The translations under genes were made by a program, and so were the position numbers. A stretch of DNA of 64,000 bases from Favolaschia claudopus. Taxonomy: Eukaryota > Basidiomycota > Agaricomycetes > Agaricales > Mycenaceae. Positions 21,306 through 32,464 of this stretch are shown here, piece after piece. Every line of letters begins with the position of its first letter. Within the stretch, counting starts at the first letter, position 1. The stretch is from positions 84,789 through 148,788 of the forward strand of contig JAWWNJ010000261.1 in assembly GCA_037176885.1 (NCBI GenBank), in the 5' to 3' direction. A model generated the notes under the pieces. It was not told the origin of the DNA, made no database searches, and saw only the letters and a program-made list of their open reading frames with translations.

Positions 21306-22388
21306 CGGTCAATATCCAGAATGATTACGGTGGACTCGCTGCTATCAATGAGCAGAAATGTCACTGTCTGCATGGTAGGAAGCAGACGAGGGTCCCACAT
21401 GGATTCGTGGACAGAATATACGTTCACGGAAAAGCTGGAACTACGAGGGATAGGCAGGCTTACGGCCTTGAAATGGTGCGCGCTTGGCTGCATGATCGAG
21501 TTGGACAAGAATCTTGCGCATAGAGTTGGCATAGAGCACTTTTATGCGACAAGGCACAATGCGGCCGAGAAGCCGTTGAATTCAGGTTTTGTCATGGCCG
21601 TCCATAAGCTGTCCACAAGCTTATTTTACTGAATCGACCTCTGTAGGAGATTGAGAAGCTTACCAATCAGCTCAAGACCCACAAAAGTCAAAAGAAGCAG
21701 CCAAAGGACATTGCAGAATTGACTCATCTCAACATCTATCATCGAGGCCCGAGATAAATGCTCAGGTGAAGTTGAAACATTGGGGGAGGTACTAGCCCGT
21801 TGCTCCTCACTTTGTCCTGCAGCAATCAGAGCCACAGAACTGCTACAGAGGGGCCGCGCAAGAGATAGCCAGGGATAGGCCCCTGGGTACCCTGACTCCT
21901 GCTGATTTCACGGTCTGAACTCGCAGCCGGCAGATGCAGAGGGAGGTACCATATCCCCGGAGCCCTCCCGCGTTCCAGGAGGGCCTGTGGTACTGAAAGC
22001 GTATTCGTTAGGGTGTATTGGCATATAGAGAAGGTGCGCTTAGGGACCGCCGTCGCTGAGTTGATGAATAAGAATCACACTGGAATATTTGTAGTCACTT
22101 GTTGGACTGAGAGTGGAATATGTTTGTAAAAACGTCACCCAATTCTCTGAGTCTTAGTTCAGTTGCGTAAAATGTATCCGGATTCCGAGCACGCCAGACT
22201 TTTCGAGTGATTGCGTCGCAAGACACGGTTGAGAGCAACAACCGGAGCAAAAATGACAAAGAAATGCGATTCAATGAGTGTATAATGTGACCGCGAACGC
22301 GCAGCGGCAAGAACCACAAGCCTGTTGCATCCACGGCGTAGGTAGTGATTGAGTAGCGAAAGAACGACAAGCCGACTCTTTAGTAAGA
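21306..22388. other. No confident gene
   Basis: Readings at 21321-21632 in two frames (for example RVPHGFVDRIYVHGKAG) look weakly coding but match nothing I know. 21840-22388 has no recognisable feature. Confidence 0.35.
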
Positions 22389-23485
22389 ACTAAACGCTAT
22401 CCCCCCAACACCTGGCCCCCCCACGTGACCCGCGGATCAGCCTTCCGAGATGGGTTCCACGCTGTCAGAGACTTCCGCCGCCATCGACAAGTCCACTCAG
22501 AGGCGCCGCCAACGTTCTTCGCTTCAAAAGAGCCCATTTGTGAGTTATTTCTCTGAGGGTTACATGCCCCCGATGGCAAGGGGTGTTCACCGGCAAAAGC
22601 CGAGACACCAGCCTTGGGAGGGAGGGTGGTTCCGGACCTCTTATTTCACTTTTTGGACAAAGTTGCAGGATGCTTCAAAACCACGTTTGGGAGGGTCAAG
22701 AAAAAAAGAGTAAAAAAATGCAATATATTATGTAATACTAACCGTTTTGCCGAGTTCCCCGACCCAGGCCAGATGCAGGAAATCTTCAGCCAGAAAGGAC
22801 GCAAGAAACCAGGGATCATTTTTGCCACGGTTTTTTCGCAGCAAATTTATTCCCGAACCAGGTACTTTCGAGCAAAAGTATCCTCAGATCGTGAGGAAAA
22901 CTGTCAATAAATTACTATATTAGGCAGGCTTACATCAGCAATACGTAGCCAGGGAGGGGTCAGAAGGGTCTTAAATCACTTTTCCGACGTTGTATGGAAA
23001 ATTTTAAGATTGAATACCCCTTGCCCGATGGTTATTGCGCACCACATTGTCCCTTAGGAATCTTTTACATGAATTTATTCACTCAGGTTCATAATTCTAG
23101 CTATATTGCCCCGTTCACCAAGTTATCTGTACTTTTTATACACTTATATATAGACTCAGATTGAGCTCACTGTTGTCTCCTTCGCCGCCGTTGGCGATGA
23201 TGTGTGACAGCACCAACCGCGGCACAGGTGTGATTGGACGCGCCTAACACCGTTACTTTCAGAGGTACACAGGAGTTACTAACCCCATCCTATCCACTCC
23301 TCCTCCTCCTAATTTCTGAACATGGAACAGGCGGGATAGCGTGTTAACGCAGTTGAGGCCAATGTTGAGCTCTTCTGAATGGACTTGTCGATGGCGGCGG
23401 AAGTCTCTGACAGCGTGGAACCATCTCGGAAGGCTGATCCGCGGGTCACGTGGGGGGCCAGGTGTTGGGGGGATAGCGTTTAGTC
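22389..23485. mobile_element. 1.1 kb element with ~110 bp terminal inverted repeats
   Basis: The left end 22389-22505 (actaaacgctatcccccc...) is repeated almost perfectly in complement at 23370-23485. The arms stay aligned through cgcggatcagccttccgaga and gagacttccgccgccatcga. The interior has no transposase. A ~70 bp interior piece near 22950-23025 resembles 2815-2885. No clear target-site duplication is seen, so the superfamily is open; long TIRs suggest Mutator-like or another long-TIR class. Confidence 0.85.
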
Positions 23486-24158
23486 TAGCCCTAGATGAGT
23501 AGGATAGATGTGGCATTTCAAATTGGGCAAAAAATATGCCCCGGTTCTGTCGCTCTCACCCGTGCCAATATTGTGATTTTGGTCAATTTTGGCCATCTTT
23601 GCTATCTTTCCAGTCCATATACAGTCGGATATCTCATAATGCATGAGGTCAAAATGCATAAACCTCATTATGCAGCGACTTTTGGTGTCCACCGACTTGG
23701 TAGGCTGGGATTTTATGCATTATCCTCATAATGCCTATTGCATAGGGTGAAGAGCGCTTTTATGCATTTTGAAATTGCACGTATAATTTGGTGAATTTTA
23801 CTGCTCTCAGGACCAATTTAGACAGCTGTGTCATTTTAACCCCAAAATTTAGCCAAGTTCCATGATCTGCTTACGGTCGGCGGGAAGGACTCAGTTGAAA
23901 TGCAGTGGGGCTGCGGTGGAGCGGTAGAACTGCCGCCGGCCTCGGCGAGGGTATGCACAAGCAATCACAGGTAAACAACTTTTGAAGAACCCCACTCCAA
24001 TCAAAAACCGGACAAAAACCGTAAAACAGCTGTAGTCGACTACAGTAACTAAAGTTGCCCATCAAAATCAGTGATGACGGAGTGATGACTTACCCAAGCG
24101 AGGCCCTGCCGCAATTGTTGTCCATCAATATCCGTATCTCGCAGCCGTACACACTCTA
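23486..24158. other. Intergenic with dispersed-repeat fragment
   Basis: 23520-23790 is AT-rich with repeated ctcataatgca / tttatgcatt motifs. 23956-24029 is the reverse complement of 46008-46072 (aatcacaggtaaacaac, aaccggacaa, aaacagctgta). No gene was seen. Confidence 0.5.
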
Positions 24159-25025
24159 CTCGGTATTGACAAAAGTAACCGTTAATGCGACGATTGCTTC
24201 GCGACCACGTGATATATCTCCAAGACTTCGAGTTTGAAAAATACGTCAGGATATTCCTTAAACCTACACAAGTTGTTTTGGGCAACCTCTGTTCCTGACG
24301 CTCTTCAGAGCCAGCGCAATTTTGGCAATAGCTTGAAATTCACCTGTGTCTTTCGACTTCTGCTCATTGTTCACCGGAAATCTTAGCAACTGCCCTTCCA
24401 GGCCACTTTCGACTACCTCTAGCTTGCACATGTGATCTATTCAGATGTTTTTGCACACTTGCTTTGGCTAGTAAGGGTGGTAAACAAGCCTCAATCTGAA
24501 AACTCTTCGGCCCCTTACTTGACCAAACAATGGGGAATTACGGAAGCCATGGAGGCCTACTCTGGGATAAAAGTATATTGAATGTGTAGATAATAGGGCT
24601 CAGCACTGTGATGGATTGGAAATTAACCAAGACTGTAGCTGCTCTTAGCATCTTGAACGGCCACGCAATATTTGGGTCCGTGCAGGAGGGACGGTTGAAA
24701 TTGAAACCAGTCCAATGTTGACAAGAAATTGATGCATATCAGAGATTTCGAGCAGTGAGGACTGAAATGGATCCTCAAGTATGGCCTACCGTCCGAGGGC
24801 ATGTTCTTGAACTTCAAGAAAATTGGAAATGCAGTCATCATTGCAACAAACAGTGCAAAACAGCTGCAAATTAGAATCCGCCGCGAGAAATCAGTTGTGC
24901 TTGATGGATTGGTTCAGCCTTTGTCCGATGCCGTTCAAAACATGCAAGAGAACATTCCGATGCATTTTAACCTATAATATTCGGACCATACGAGTCGATT
25001 CACGGTTACTTTTGTCAATACCGAG
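24159..25025. mobile_element. 867 bp TIR element flanked by TA, non-autonomous
   Basis: Perfect 23 bp inverted ends begin ctcggtattgacaaaagtaa, with TA on both sides (24157-24158 and 25026-25027). Related ends occur at 25223 and at 58507-59391. The interior (24250-24960) has only short unconvincing ORFs. Confidence 0.9.
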
Positions 25026-25222
25026 TAAGCGAAGGCTTGAGGATTGTCACCGTTACTCTACGAAGTGAGAGTGGACAAGTGCAAAAGATATTTACATTCT
25101 GTAGTTGAACCAGAATAAGTATTTCGATCACAACTTCCAAATGTTCAATTTTCTTTCCCCTCTCGATATTCCACCACTCTTCCGCCGGAAAATACCTTTA
25201 GATCATAGAAATAGTCCTTCTA

Positions 25223-25565
25223 CTCGGTGATGTGACCAAAAGTAACCGGAATTTGGCTTTTTCAAGAGGAATTTCGAAACTCAAACAACTTTAAGTGATA
25301 CATAGCTCCTCTAAATCAGTTTATTTACAACTTCCATGGTATGGGCATGTCATGGGATGTTTTGTTTTGAGTTGGTGAATCATTCCTTGAAAGTGGACCA
25401 ATTGGAAATGTTTGCGCTTCTGAAGAGGACATGCCGGAGTTTTGGGCCGGTAAGTACCTCAAAAAAGTGCGTCGTATCCAAATCCGATATCTAAGGTTGA
25501 CAGGTGTTTCCCGTTGTTCAGTGAGGGAGCCAACTTGGCACCCTAATTTCCCGCCTCAAAGCATA
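25223..25565 (+). mobile_element. One-ended relative of the CTCGGT TIR family
   Basis: The end ctcggtgatgtgaccaaaag followed by taaccgg and preceded by TA at 25221 matches the family at 24159. No opposite end was found. The portion 25335-25565 is repeated in reverse complement at 46770-46995, so this is part of a dispersed element. Confidence 0.6.
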
Positions 25566-25741
25566 TGTACATCCAAGTCAGCCAAGATACAGTAGATCTA
25601 TTAGTATTAGCTTGTTACACCATATATGCAACTACATTGAGTGAGTCCGACGTTACAGATATTCCTGAGCTACCTTCTTCGACCCCTCTTTACATTAGGG
25701 AGGGGTAGATGATGTGTGAGTAGAATATTGAGTACCTAATA

Positions 25742-25951
25742 GAGGGTTTGCGAAGAGCCATTGGAGCCATTGAATGGCTATCGATTTCCGCATTAGGGAA
25801 ACTTTGATGAGCTAAACTTTTATGTAGAAGTCAAGAAGAGCTGCCTGGAATGAATTCGGATACTCAGACTGGGGGTGTCTTTTGTCAATACGCCGGAATT
25901 TGGACACTTGTTTAGCCATTAGCCATCCAATGGGCTGCATCGCAAACAGGC
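25742..25951. mobile_element. 210 bp MITE, copy 1, flanked by TA
   Basis: The ends gagggtttgcgaagagccat and the complement of gcagcc...tcgcaaacaggc pair up. Flanks are TA (25740-25741 and 25952-25953). The second copy, about 88% identical by eye, is at 36383-36591. Confidence 0.85.
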
Positions 25952-26408
25952 TAATGGCACTCAACAGCCTGGCTCGTGGATTTGGCAAAAAGGACTTTCA
26001 ACACAATTCCTTTTGTGGTTTGGGTGCTCAGATAGTGGGCTGCCTACCCGCGTTGAGTCCGGGTAAAGCTGGTTTCCGCGACTCCATACTGGCACTGGGT
26101 TGTGATGCATCAAGAATGTAGCCAAACTATCGTCACGGTACCGTATGGGAACACTGCCACCTTATGAGCCTTTTACAGACGAAACGTAGTCTCGGATACA
26201 CTGACTCGGAAAAATATGGGATCACGTCATCCGTGAGAAAGTCGGCCGTTTCGCGCGAGACAGCAGAGCTTTGGACAAGGTCTTTGAGGTTCATGAGCAT
26301 GTCCATAAGGTGTAGTTAATACATATATAATCTGCATTTTGCCGATTTGGGAAAACAAAGTCAGAATAATACTCTGAAGAGGAAATGGGACAAACCAAGC
26401 CTACGGAG

Positions 26409-27060
26409 TTAATAGTGAGTGTTCCCGCCCTTCGCCTTCAATAATTCCCGCACGCGATTGGGCATACTAGTGTCGATGAAAGCCTGGTCAATGCTTTCCC
26501 ACTCCTCCTTCAAAGCGAGCCAAACTTAGGCCGTCCTTTGTTCTTCGGCGGGGGGCCCTTAGCGCGTACCATGCGCTCCAGGTGATCCAAAGGCTCTCTA
26601 TGATGCTCATATCCGGTGAGTTGGGGCCCACGGCAAGATCTCGAAGCCTTCTAGATCAAACCAGCCGTTCGCGTGCTTTGACCGGTGCTTTGGGTCGCCA
26701 TCCTGCTGGAAATAGACGGTGGAACAATCCAAATCGTGCCTATCGAGGGTGCGCAGGAGGGACTGGGAGAGAATGTCGACGTAAACGAAGCGATCCATGA
26801 TACCCTCGATGCGGTGAAGTTGTCCCACCCCATGGTCGGGTGACACAGCCCCCAGACCATCACGCTCCCGCCCCCATGCTTGAGTTTCTTCTTGGTATAT
26901 CTGGGGTCGTTTGCTTTCCCTCGCTCCCCTCCAACACCACTGCCCGCCCATCCGAGCCAAAAATATTGAACTTGTACTCGTCTGAAATATCACGGCTCGC
27001 CAGTCCTCCCCTGTCCAATAACAATGGTACTTTTTCCGCATTTGGCAAGCCCCACACTTT
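26409..27060 (-). pseudogene. Tc1-like transposase, C-terminal part
   Basis: Minus-strand readings give DESKFNIFGSDGRAVV-like sequence (as DEYKFNIFGSDG at about 26970), YFQQDGDPKHRSKHANGWF with the second catalytic Asp near 26710, and PNSPDMSIIESLW near 26610. The third acidic residue is in the IIE motif. It ends in KAKGGNTHY with a TAA at 26409-26411. Frameshifts near 26900 and 26590 break it. The N-terminal helix-turn-helix domain is absent because the copy stops at the palindrome centre. DDE transposases of this type cut at the element ends and insert at TA. Confidence 0.85.
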
Positions 27061-27128
27061 TCAATCCGAACCACCACAACAACCTCGCTCAACTCAACTC
27101 TAACCACTCGTAACTCATCCTTACCATC

Positions 27129-27735
27129 ATGTCTGACACCACCGCTTCAAAAAAGGCTGCGATAGTGGCCCTCAAGGAGGCAGGGTTCTCGAACAGGGGC
27201 TGTAGCTGAAAAAGAGAATGTTGCGCCCTCTACCGTCTCCCGAATCAGCAACCGGTACGGTCCCAACGCACCATTTTCGACGCAAAAACATCCAGGCCTG
27301 GTTGCCCACGTAAAATCGATGACAGGGACATCCGTACCGCCCTCCGAATGCTCACATCGGGCCAAGCCAAAAATGTCACAGACTTGCAACGGAGATTTTT
27401 TCCGCATTTGCATGTCGATACGATCAAGGCAAGTTTCCGGGAGCACGGATTAGGTGCCTATGTACGTCAATCTAAGCGCATCGAGGGTATCATGGATCGC
27501 TTCGTTTACGTCGACATTCTCTCCCAGTCCCTCCTGCGCACCCTCGATAGGCACGATTTGGATTGTTCCACCGTCTATTTCCAGCAGGATGGCGACCCAA
27601 AGCACCGGTCAAAGCACGCGAACGGCTGGTTTGATCTAGAAGGCTTCGAGATCTTGCCGTGGGGCCCCCAACTCACCGGATATGAGCATCATAGAGAACC
27701 TTTGGGATCACCTGGAGCGCATGGTACGCGCTAGG
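27129..27735 (+). pseudogene. Tc1-like transposase with internal deletion
   Basis: The start MSDTTASKKAAIVALKEAGF is followed by a stop in the helix-turn-helix region (27208). RDIRTALRMLTSGQAKNVTD, typical of the second DNA-binding half, comes next. At RQSKR (about 27478) the sequence jumps straight to IEGIMDRFVYVDILSQSLLR. This removes roughly the first catalytic Asp block present in the minus-strand copy. YFQQDGDPKHRSKH and, one frame over, PDMSIIENLWDHLERMVRAR complete it. The shared C-terminal segments of the two copies are almost identical, so the duplication is recent. Confidence 0.85.
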
Positions 27736-27931
27736 GGGCCGCCCGCCGAAGAAACTTACGATGGTAGGTACTCAATATGCTATATAACGTCTCCGAAGAC
27801 TGCTCACTCCCTACACAGTCAAGCCTCAAAGATTGAAAAAGGCCGGTGATCCCATATTTTTTCCGAGTCAGTGTATGTACATAGGACTGCACCCGAGCTG
27901 ATTGACAGATCCGATCGCCTCCTACTCCTAT

Positions 27932-28017
27932 AGGTCGCTTAGAGCTCACACCTGGTATCTGTTGTTGTGGAGATCTGAGCGATCGAAAAGCGACCTGGGT
28001 CGCTCGCACAAACTCTC
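27932..28017. mobile_element. Half copy of the 200 bp MITE
   Basis: The sequence from ctcacacctggtatctgttg to gcgacctgggtcgctcgcac matches the right half of 3681-3880 and ends before TA at 28018-28019. The left half is missing. It abuts the Helitron helicase piece. Confidence 0.75.
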
Positions 28018-28029
28018 TATTCTCAATGC

Positions 28030-28927
28030 TTCCATCTTCCGCTCCTACCTCTGGGAATTCATTGAGCTCCTTACACTCACTCAGGATATGCGGCTTGACT
28101 TGGGGCCAGATGACGCAAATTTTGCTGAATGGCTTCTTGGTGTTGGTCGCGGAACATCAAATGACACTGATGGTACTATCGAGCTCCCTGAAGACATGGT
28201 CACTCGAGACAGCGAACACCTGATTGCATCCATTTTCCCCGACATCAATGGACCCACACCGCCTCCGAACTATTTTCTCGAGCGTAGCATCTTAGCTGCC
28301 AGAAACGGAGATGTAGACGGACTCAACGAGGATGTCCTGAGCCGGATGCGAGGGCAGCAACGCACTTTCTTCAGTGCAGATAAAATCACAACCGAGGCCT
28401 GGAGCGGATGATCCCGAGACAAACGACTCTATGCCTGCAGAGTATTTGCGATCCTTGAATGCTTCGGGCCTTGCACCAGGTGAACTCTCGCTGAGGTTGG
28501 ATGTCCTGTGATCCTTCTTCGCAACTTGGCTCCATCAGCGGGGTTGTGCAATGGCACCCGATTAGTCGTGCGTCGTATGTCTGATCGAGTGTTGGAGGCC
28601 AAAGTCTTGGGCGGGGAGCATAACGGTGAAGTTGCTTTCATACCCAGAATTACCATGACGCCTTCCGGTAACACCACCGAGTTTACGTTCACCCTCTCTC
28701 GGCTTCAATTTCCTATCCGTCTCGCTTTCGCCATTTCCATCAATAAGGCTCAAGGGCAGTCAATTAAACATGCGGGAGTTGATCTTCGTGTGCCCGTGTT
28801 CACACATGGTCAACTCTATGTTGCACTGTCCCGAGCAACTTCACGAAATCGAGTCAAAGTTCTGTTACCGGGACAGGAGCAACTCGATCGAACATTGAAC
28901 GTTGTCTTTCCTCAGGTCTTCCAATGA
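28030..28927 (+). pseudogene. Helitron Pif1-like helicase, C-terminal part
   Basis: The reading begins WEFIELLTLTQDMRLDLGPD and continues FAEWLLGVGRGTSNDTDGTI, FLERSILAARNGDVDGLNED and GQQRTFFSADKI. After frameshifts near 28400 and 28510 it ends with RLQFPIRLAFAISINKAQGQ, HAGVDLRVPVFTHGQLYVAL and SRATSRNRVKVLLPG. These are the late SF1 helicase motifs of Helitron Rep-helicase proteins. The last ORF (28508-28927) is open to its TGA. The upstream Rep and Walker motifs are missing. It is the C-terminal block that is lacking in the Helitron at 40984-42978, though from a different copy. Confidence 0.88.
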
Positions 28928-29792
28928 TGATTATACTTTGTATATTGTTATTCGGACTACATTTGCTTGGTAGATCTTTGGCACTTCAGCTTTCGCATGA
29001 GTTTGTTTTTTCGGTCGAGTAAACGAATTAAGTAGAAGAAGTATCAACACGGCCAAATATATCATCTACGTCCTGACATCGTGCCAACGCCGGATTTTTC
29101 GTTTGCGTTGGCGTCGAGACCTCATTTGTTGTGCACTAAAAGGCTCTAGAATCAAGGCAATATGGCCCATACCACGGTGCTGGAAGCTTGGCCCAGCCTG
29201 CGATATTCCCGGACGAAAAAAAATCAGCGGGTAAAATCAACGTGAAATGGGATGAATCCATGCACCATCTCTTCACCTGCCGACTCCATGTCTACACTGT
29301 GCGACTGCCAACTTGATCGGAAGGCTTCAGCCGTGTCTGCGTCTATCTGGTTTCGTCAGCCAAATTTGGGCTTCTACGAGTACTACTGTAGGACAGACTT
29401 GCTCCCAGCATTCACCTTGATACTGGTGTTCATTTCTGTTAATCTACGAGTTACTCTCTGTCGCTGGTGATCCTCAAGTGTGCTTCCATCGTTTAAAGGC
29501 GGTCAGTGCGCCCACCGCCGATCCTGCGTCATATGTCGATCTATCGTCATTGCGCCACTCAATTCCGGCTTGGAGTTCCGTTCCAGTGACGCAAAACGAT
29601 AACATGACTGACTTTAACGCGCTAGACGGTGAGAATTTTCGTTCGTCGCGACGGTCGCGTCCTCTGGCTGTTTCGTGTCTCCACCAAACTCCACTGACGT
29701 ATTGGTTTGGTCGAGGATTTATAGGCCTCTGCTTCGACCGTTATTCACAACAGCCCGCAACTCATTCACAATCTCACTATATATCCACCACT
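28928..29792. other. Intergenic; promoter region of the 29793 gene
   Basis: No coding signal was recognised. A TATA-like tttatagg at 29718 sits about 70 bp upstream of the ATG at 29793, and pyrimidine-rich sequence precedes the start. Confidence 0.4.
29718..29725 (+). promoter_or_regulatory. TATA-like box
   Basis: tttatagg about 70 bp upstream of the start codon fits fungal core promoter spacing. It is a position-based guess. Confidence 0.3.
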
Positions 29793-30779
29793 ATGCCTTC
29801 CTCCATGTCTTTTTCCGGTGTCGCCGTTCTGGAAAACCCTCGGGCCATCCCGCACACAAATACCATCTTATTTGACGCTCAAAGTTTTTCTGAGCCTGCA
29901 ATTGTCGCGTCCTTGCGCTACTTCAACGAAAACAAACTGGAATTTGCACCGGTCGCTTGCTGTATTGTAGTGGTCCATGTACGTGGTGATTGACCGAAAA
30001 AAATCTAGGTTTGAGCTCATTCAATTATACAGGCTGCCCGTATCTCCCCCGATATTGAAGTCTTCTCCGACAAACTAGCTGCTGTGGACTACCACCTCTT
30101 TGGAGACATCAAATATGGGAGTCTCATCCTTGACCCCGTATTATGCTCGAGCTGAGAATGTTTTCGAGTTGGTACCCTTCGGCTTACCAAAAGATTTCGT
30201 TCCCAAATATCATGTTTATGTCAACGTTTGCGGCATTGCTTCGGAAGTCGACAAAGAGAATAGTTCTTTCGACATCACCGCAGAGCTATATCTCTCCACC
30301 AATAAAGCTTACAACAATCAGTTCCCCGTTCACTGTATCTTCCCTGACACCCCGCGCTGGAAGAAATCCAAACCCGTTCCTGAGCAAGGGAAGCCAGTTG
30401 CGATCGAGGGATTCTTGGCCGGTGCCGAGCGTAACCCCGATCGTACTGTCAAGCACTTCATCATTGACTTTGAAAAAGTCACTTTCGTGGGTCAAGGGAC
30501 GTCTGCACCGAAAGCGGAGGCAAGTCCCGTTAAATTGAGTATGTGATTGTTTTTTTTTTCCTATAGAATTTAATTGTTTGTCTAGAATCTAACCCTGGCG
30601 CCTCCTCTGCTCTCATGTTCACCGGTTTCGACGAGGTCGCTCCACCGACAGAACCGGCCACAAAAAAACGGAAAATAACCTTAGTCACCAACGACGAACA
30701 CTCTACTGAGCAGCCGAACAACGAAAGTGACGATAAAGGCGAAGGCAGTTCAACGGGACGTCGCCGCCAGCGACAGTAA
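29793..30779 (+). CDS. Three-exon gene, possible OB-fold/DNA-binding protein of unknown function
   Basis: Exons are 29793-29978, 30033-30538 and 30586-30779, with clean GT-AG introns (gtacgt...acag, gtatgt...ctag). Exon 1 encodes MPSSMSFSGVAVLENPRAIP and RYFNENKLEFAPVACCIVVV. Exon 2 encodes DIEVFSDKLAAVDYHLFGDI, ELVPFGLPKDFVPKYHVYVN, SSFDITAELYLSTNKAYNNQ and KPVAIEGFLAGAERNPDRTV. Exon 3 is polar, with a basic nuclear-localisation-like KKRK and an RRRQRQ end. Alternating beta-like segments in exon 2 suggest an OB-like fold, but that is inference. One extra base in the ggg run at 30118-30120 is needed to keep exon 2 in frame, so there is either a frameshift or a sequence error. It is the least damaged spliced gene here and follows a Helitron helicase tail by ~870 bp. 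Confidence 0.6.
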
Positions 30780-30831
30780 ATGTGATAATGTAATTTCTAT
30801 ATACGGAATTCAACATTCAAAGCTAGATACT

Positions 30832-30900
30832 TAGTCTCGTGACCAGACTCTTATGACAGGGTTCCCTTTGGGATGGCATAAGAGTCTGGTCACGAGACTA
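30832..30900. repeat. Perfect hairpin, 24 bp arms and 21 nt loop
   Basis: Arms at 30832-30855 and 30877-30900 are exact inverse complements (tagtctcgtgaccagactct...). The repeat ctagatactt occurs at both edges (30823-30832 and 30901-30910), like a 10 bp target duplication of a tiny foldback insertion. It lies 50 bp after the stop codon of the 29793 gene. Confidence 0.95.
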
Positions 30901-30910
30901 CTAGATACTT

Positions 30911-32464
30911 ATGCTGTGGGTGAATACCTCGGGATAGCTTGATTACGTCAGGATATCACCTAATCGGGTTGTTCCGTGATGTGTGTCATTGCCGCCAGCC
31001 TTTCATGTTCAAAGTTGGTTCAAAGCTTCACAGTTCAGCGGCCGAAATTTGCAGACAGGCCGAGGATGGAAAAAACAGAGGTACCTTAGGATGCATTTGA
31101 CGAAAATTCGGTGTTTCGGGGCCAACATGAAGCCGGGAAAGCCCGGAAAAATGCGAGTCAAACTGCATTTAACTTCAGGATCCTGTATCAAGGTAATTGT
31201 AGTGAGCAGATGAATTCCAGAACCTATGTTTTGCAAATTTGCATAAACTGAATGGTCTACTTTGCTCTGAATGTTGGTTTATGACCAATTTACTATTCAG
31301 ACCAATGTTCAGTCGAACAAATGTTCCACTGAGTTTAGCGGTAAGTAAGCGCACCGGAAAATAACATGTAGTGTCTGATGAATGTGATTCAGATCCGAAC
31401 ACGGATTTTGGGACGTTTGGTGCTCCCCGAGATGACCGAGATACTCATTTTTTCACTGATTTTGCCGCTTCAACGTTAGAATCAAGCTTGTCTTGCTGGA
31501 TACGGCTCCAATAAAGTAGAAACCAGAGTCAAGACTTTGATAGCGAGAGGTATGTACCACAAATGAGTCGCAAGTGCAGCTGCTGAGCGCTGAGCAGCCA
31601 AAAGTGTGAAATAAGTAATTGATGTTGAGACTCGGCCTGGACACAGGAGATCAAAAGACAGCGATTACATTGGCTGGAAAGCTTACCAGTTACTATGAGA
31701 GTTTCTTACAGAGAAGAATAACGCTCAATCTCAGAAGAACTCAACAAGAAGTTATTGAACTTGAAGTTGAAATGCTGTACGCGAGGCCTCAAAATGATCA
31801 AATTTCTATAAGAAATACTCTGCTGAGCTTTTACCTGCAACCAATCGATTGAAAACAGGCGCGAGGCACGCGTTTCGATAGTTTAACAACCCAAGTTCGC
31901 CGTTGGGTCACACTCGTGACATAACGCTTTGTGTTTGCTTGCCATCGAAGACGACATGCCGGCCGCGGAAAAAACCAATTGGGGGCAGAGGTATCCAGAT
32001 CAACCACGAGACCGGACCCGGTCAACAGCTCGTACCCGGCTCTTTGCGTGGCCAACGGGCCAAATACCACATTGCGCGCCGCAGGCGCCGGAAAAAAATA
32101 GCAAAATTGAACATTTTCATACATTGAGAACAACCACCAAATGCCCCGAGTTTGAGCCACAAGAAACCGCGAGATTCTCTCTTTTCTCGCCCCTCCTCTC
32201 CCTCCTTCTTTTCTTTTTTGGGAATTAATATTTTTTTCCTCTTGACACCCACAACATAAGTATCTAGCCCGAATTCTAAGAACCAAAGACTTCGTGTCTG
32301 GGTGGGACAAGACAAGACAAACGAAAGGAACATTTGTATTGGCTGACCGCTAACAAAATGCCGTGAGCCGCCCCACTTGGTGCATCATTTTGTCGAGATG
32401 TTGATTTCGTGCCCCATGCTCCACACCATCTCTCTGCACGATGTCAATTCACTCGATGCTCAAC
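30911..32464. other. No confident gene
   Basis: Short ORFs such as 31619-31852 (77 residues, ending LSFYLQPID) and overlapping readings at 31830-32310 have no recognisable domain. The composition is that of ordinary intergenic DNA. Confidence 0.35.

Larger units (their letters stand above)
26199..27873. mobile_element. Palindromic Tc1-like transposon
   Basis: The ends cactgactcggaaaaat(...)gggatcac and its complement are flanked by TA (26197-26198 and 27874-27875). Between them lie two partial transposases head to head: a C-terminal part on minus (26409-27060) and a plus copy (27129-27735). Both C-termini therefore face the ends. It is non-functional but keeps intact ends. Confidence 0.88.

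Noticed and set aside
31831..32310. 159-residue minus ORF
   Set aside because: A similar-length reading exists on the plus strand and neither shows a motif.
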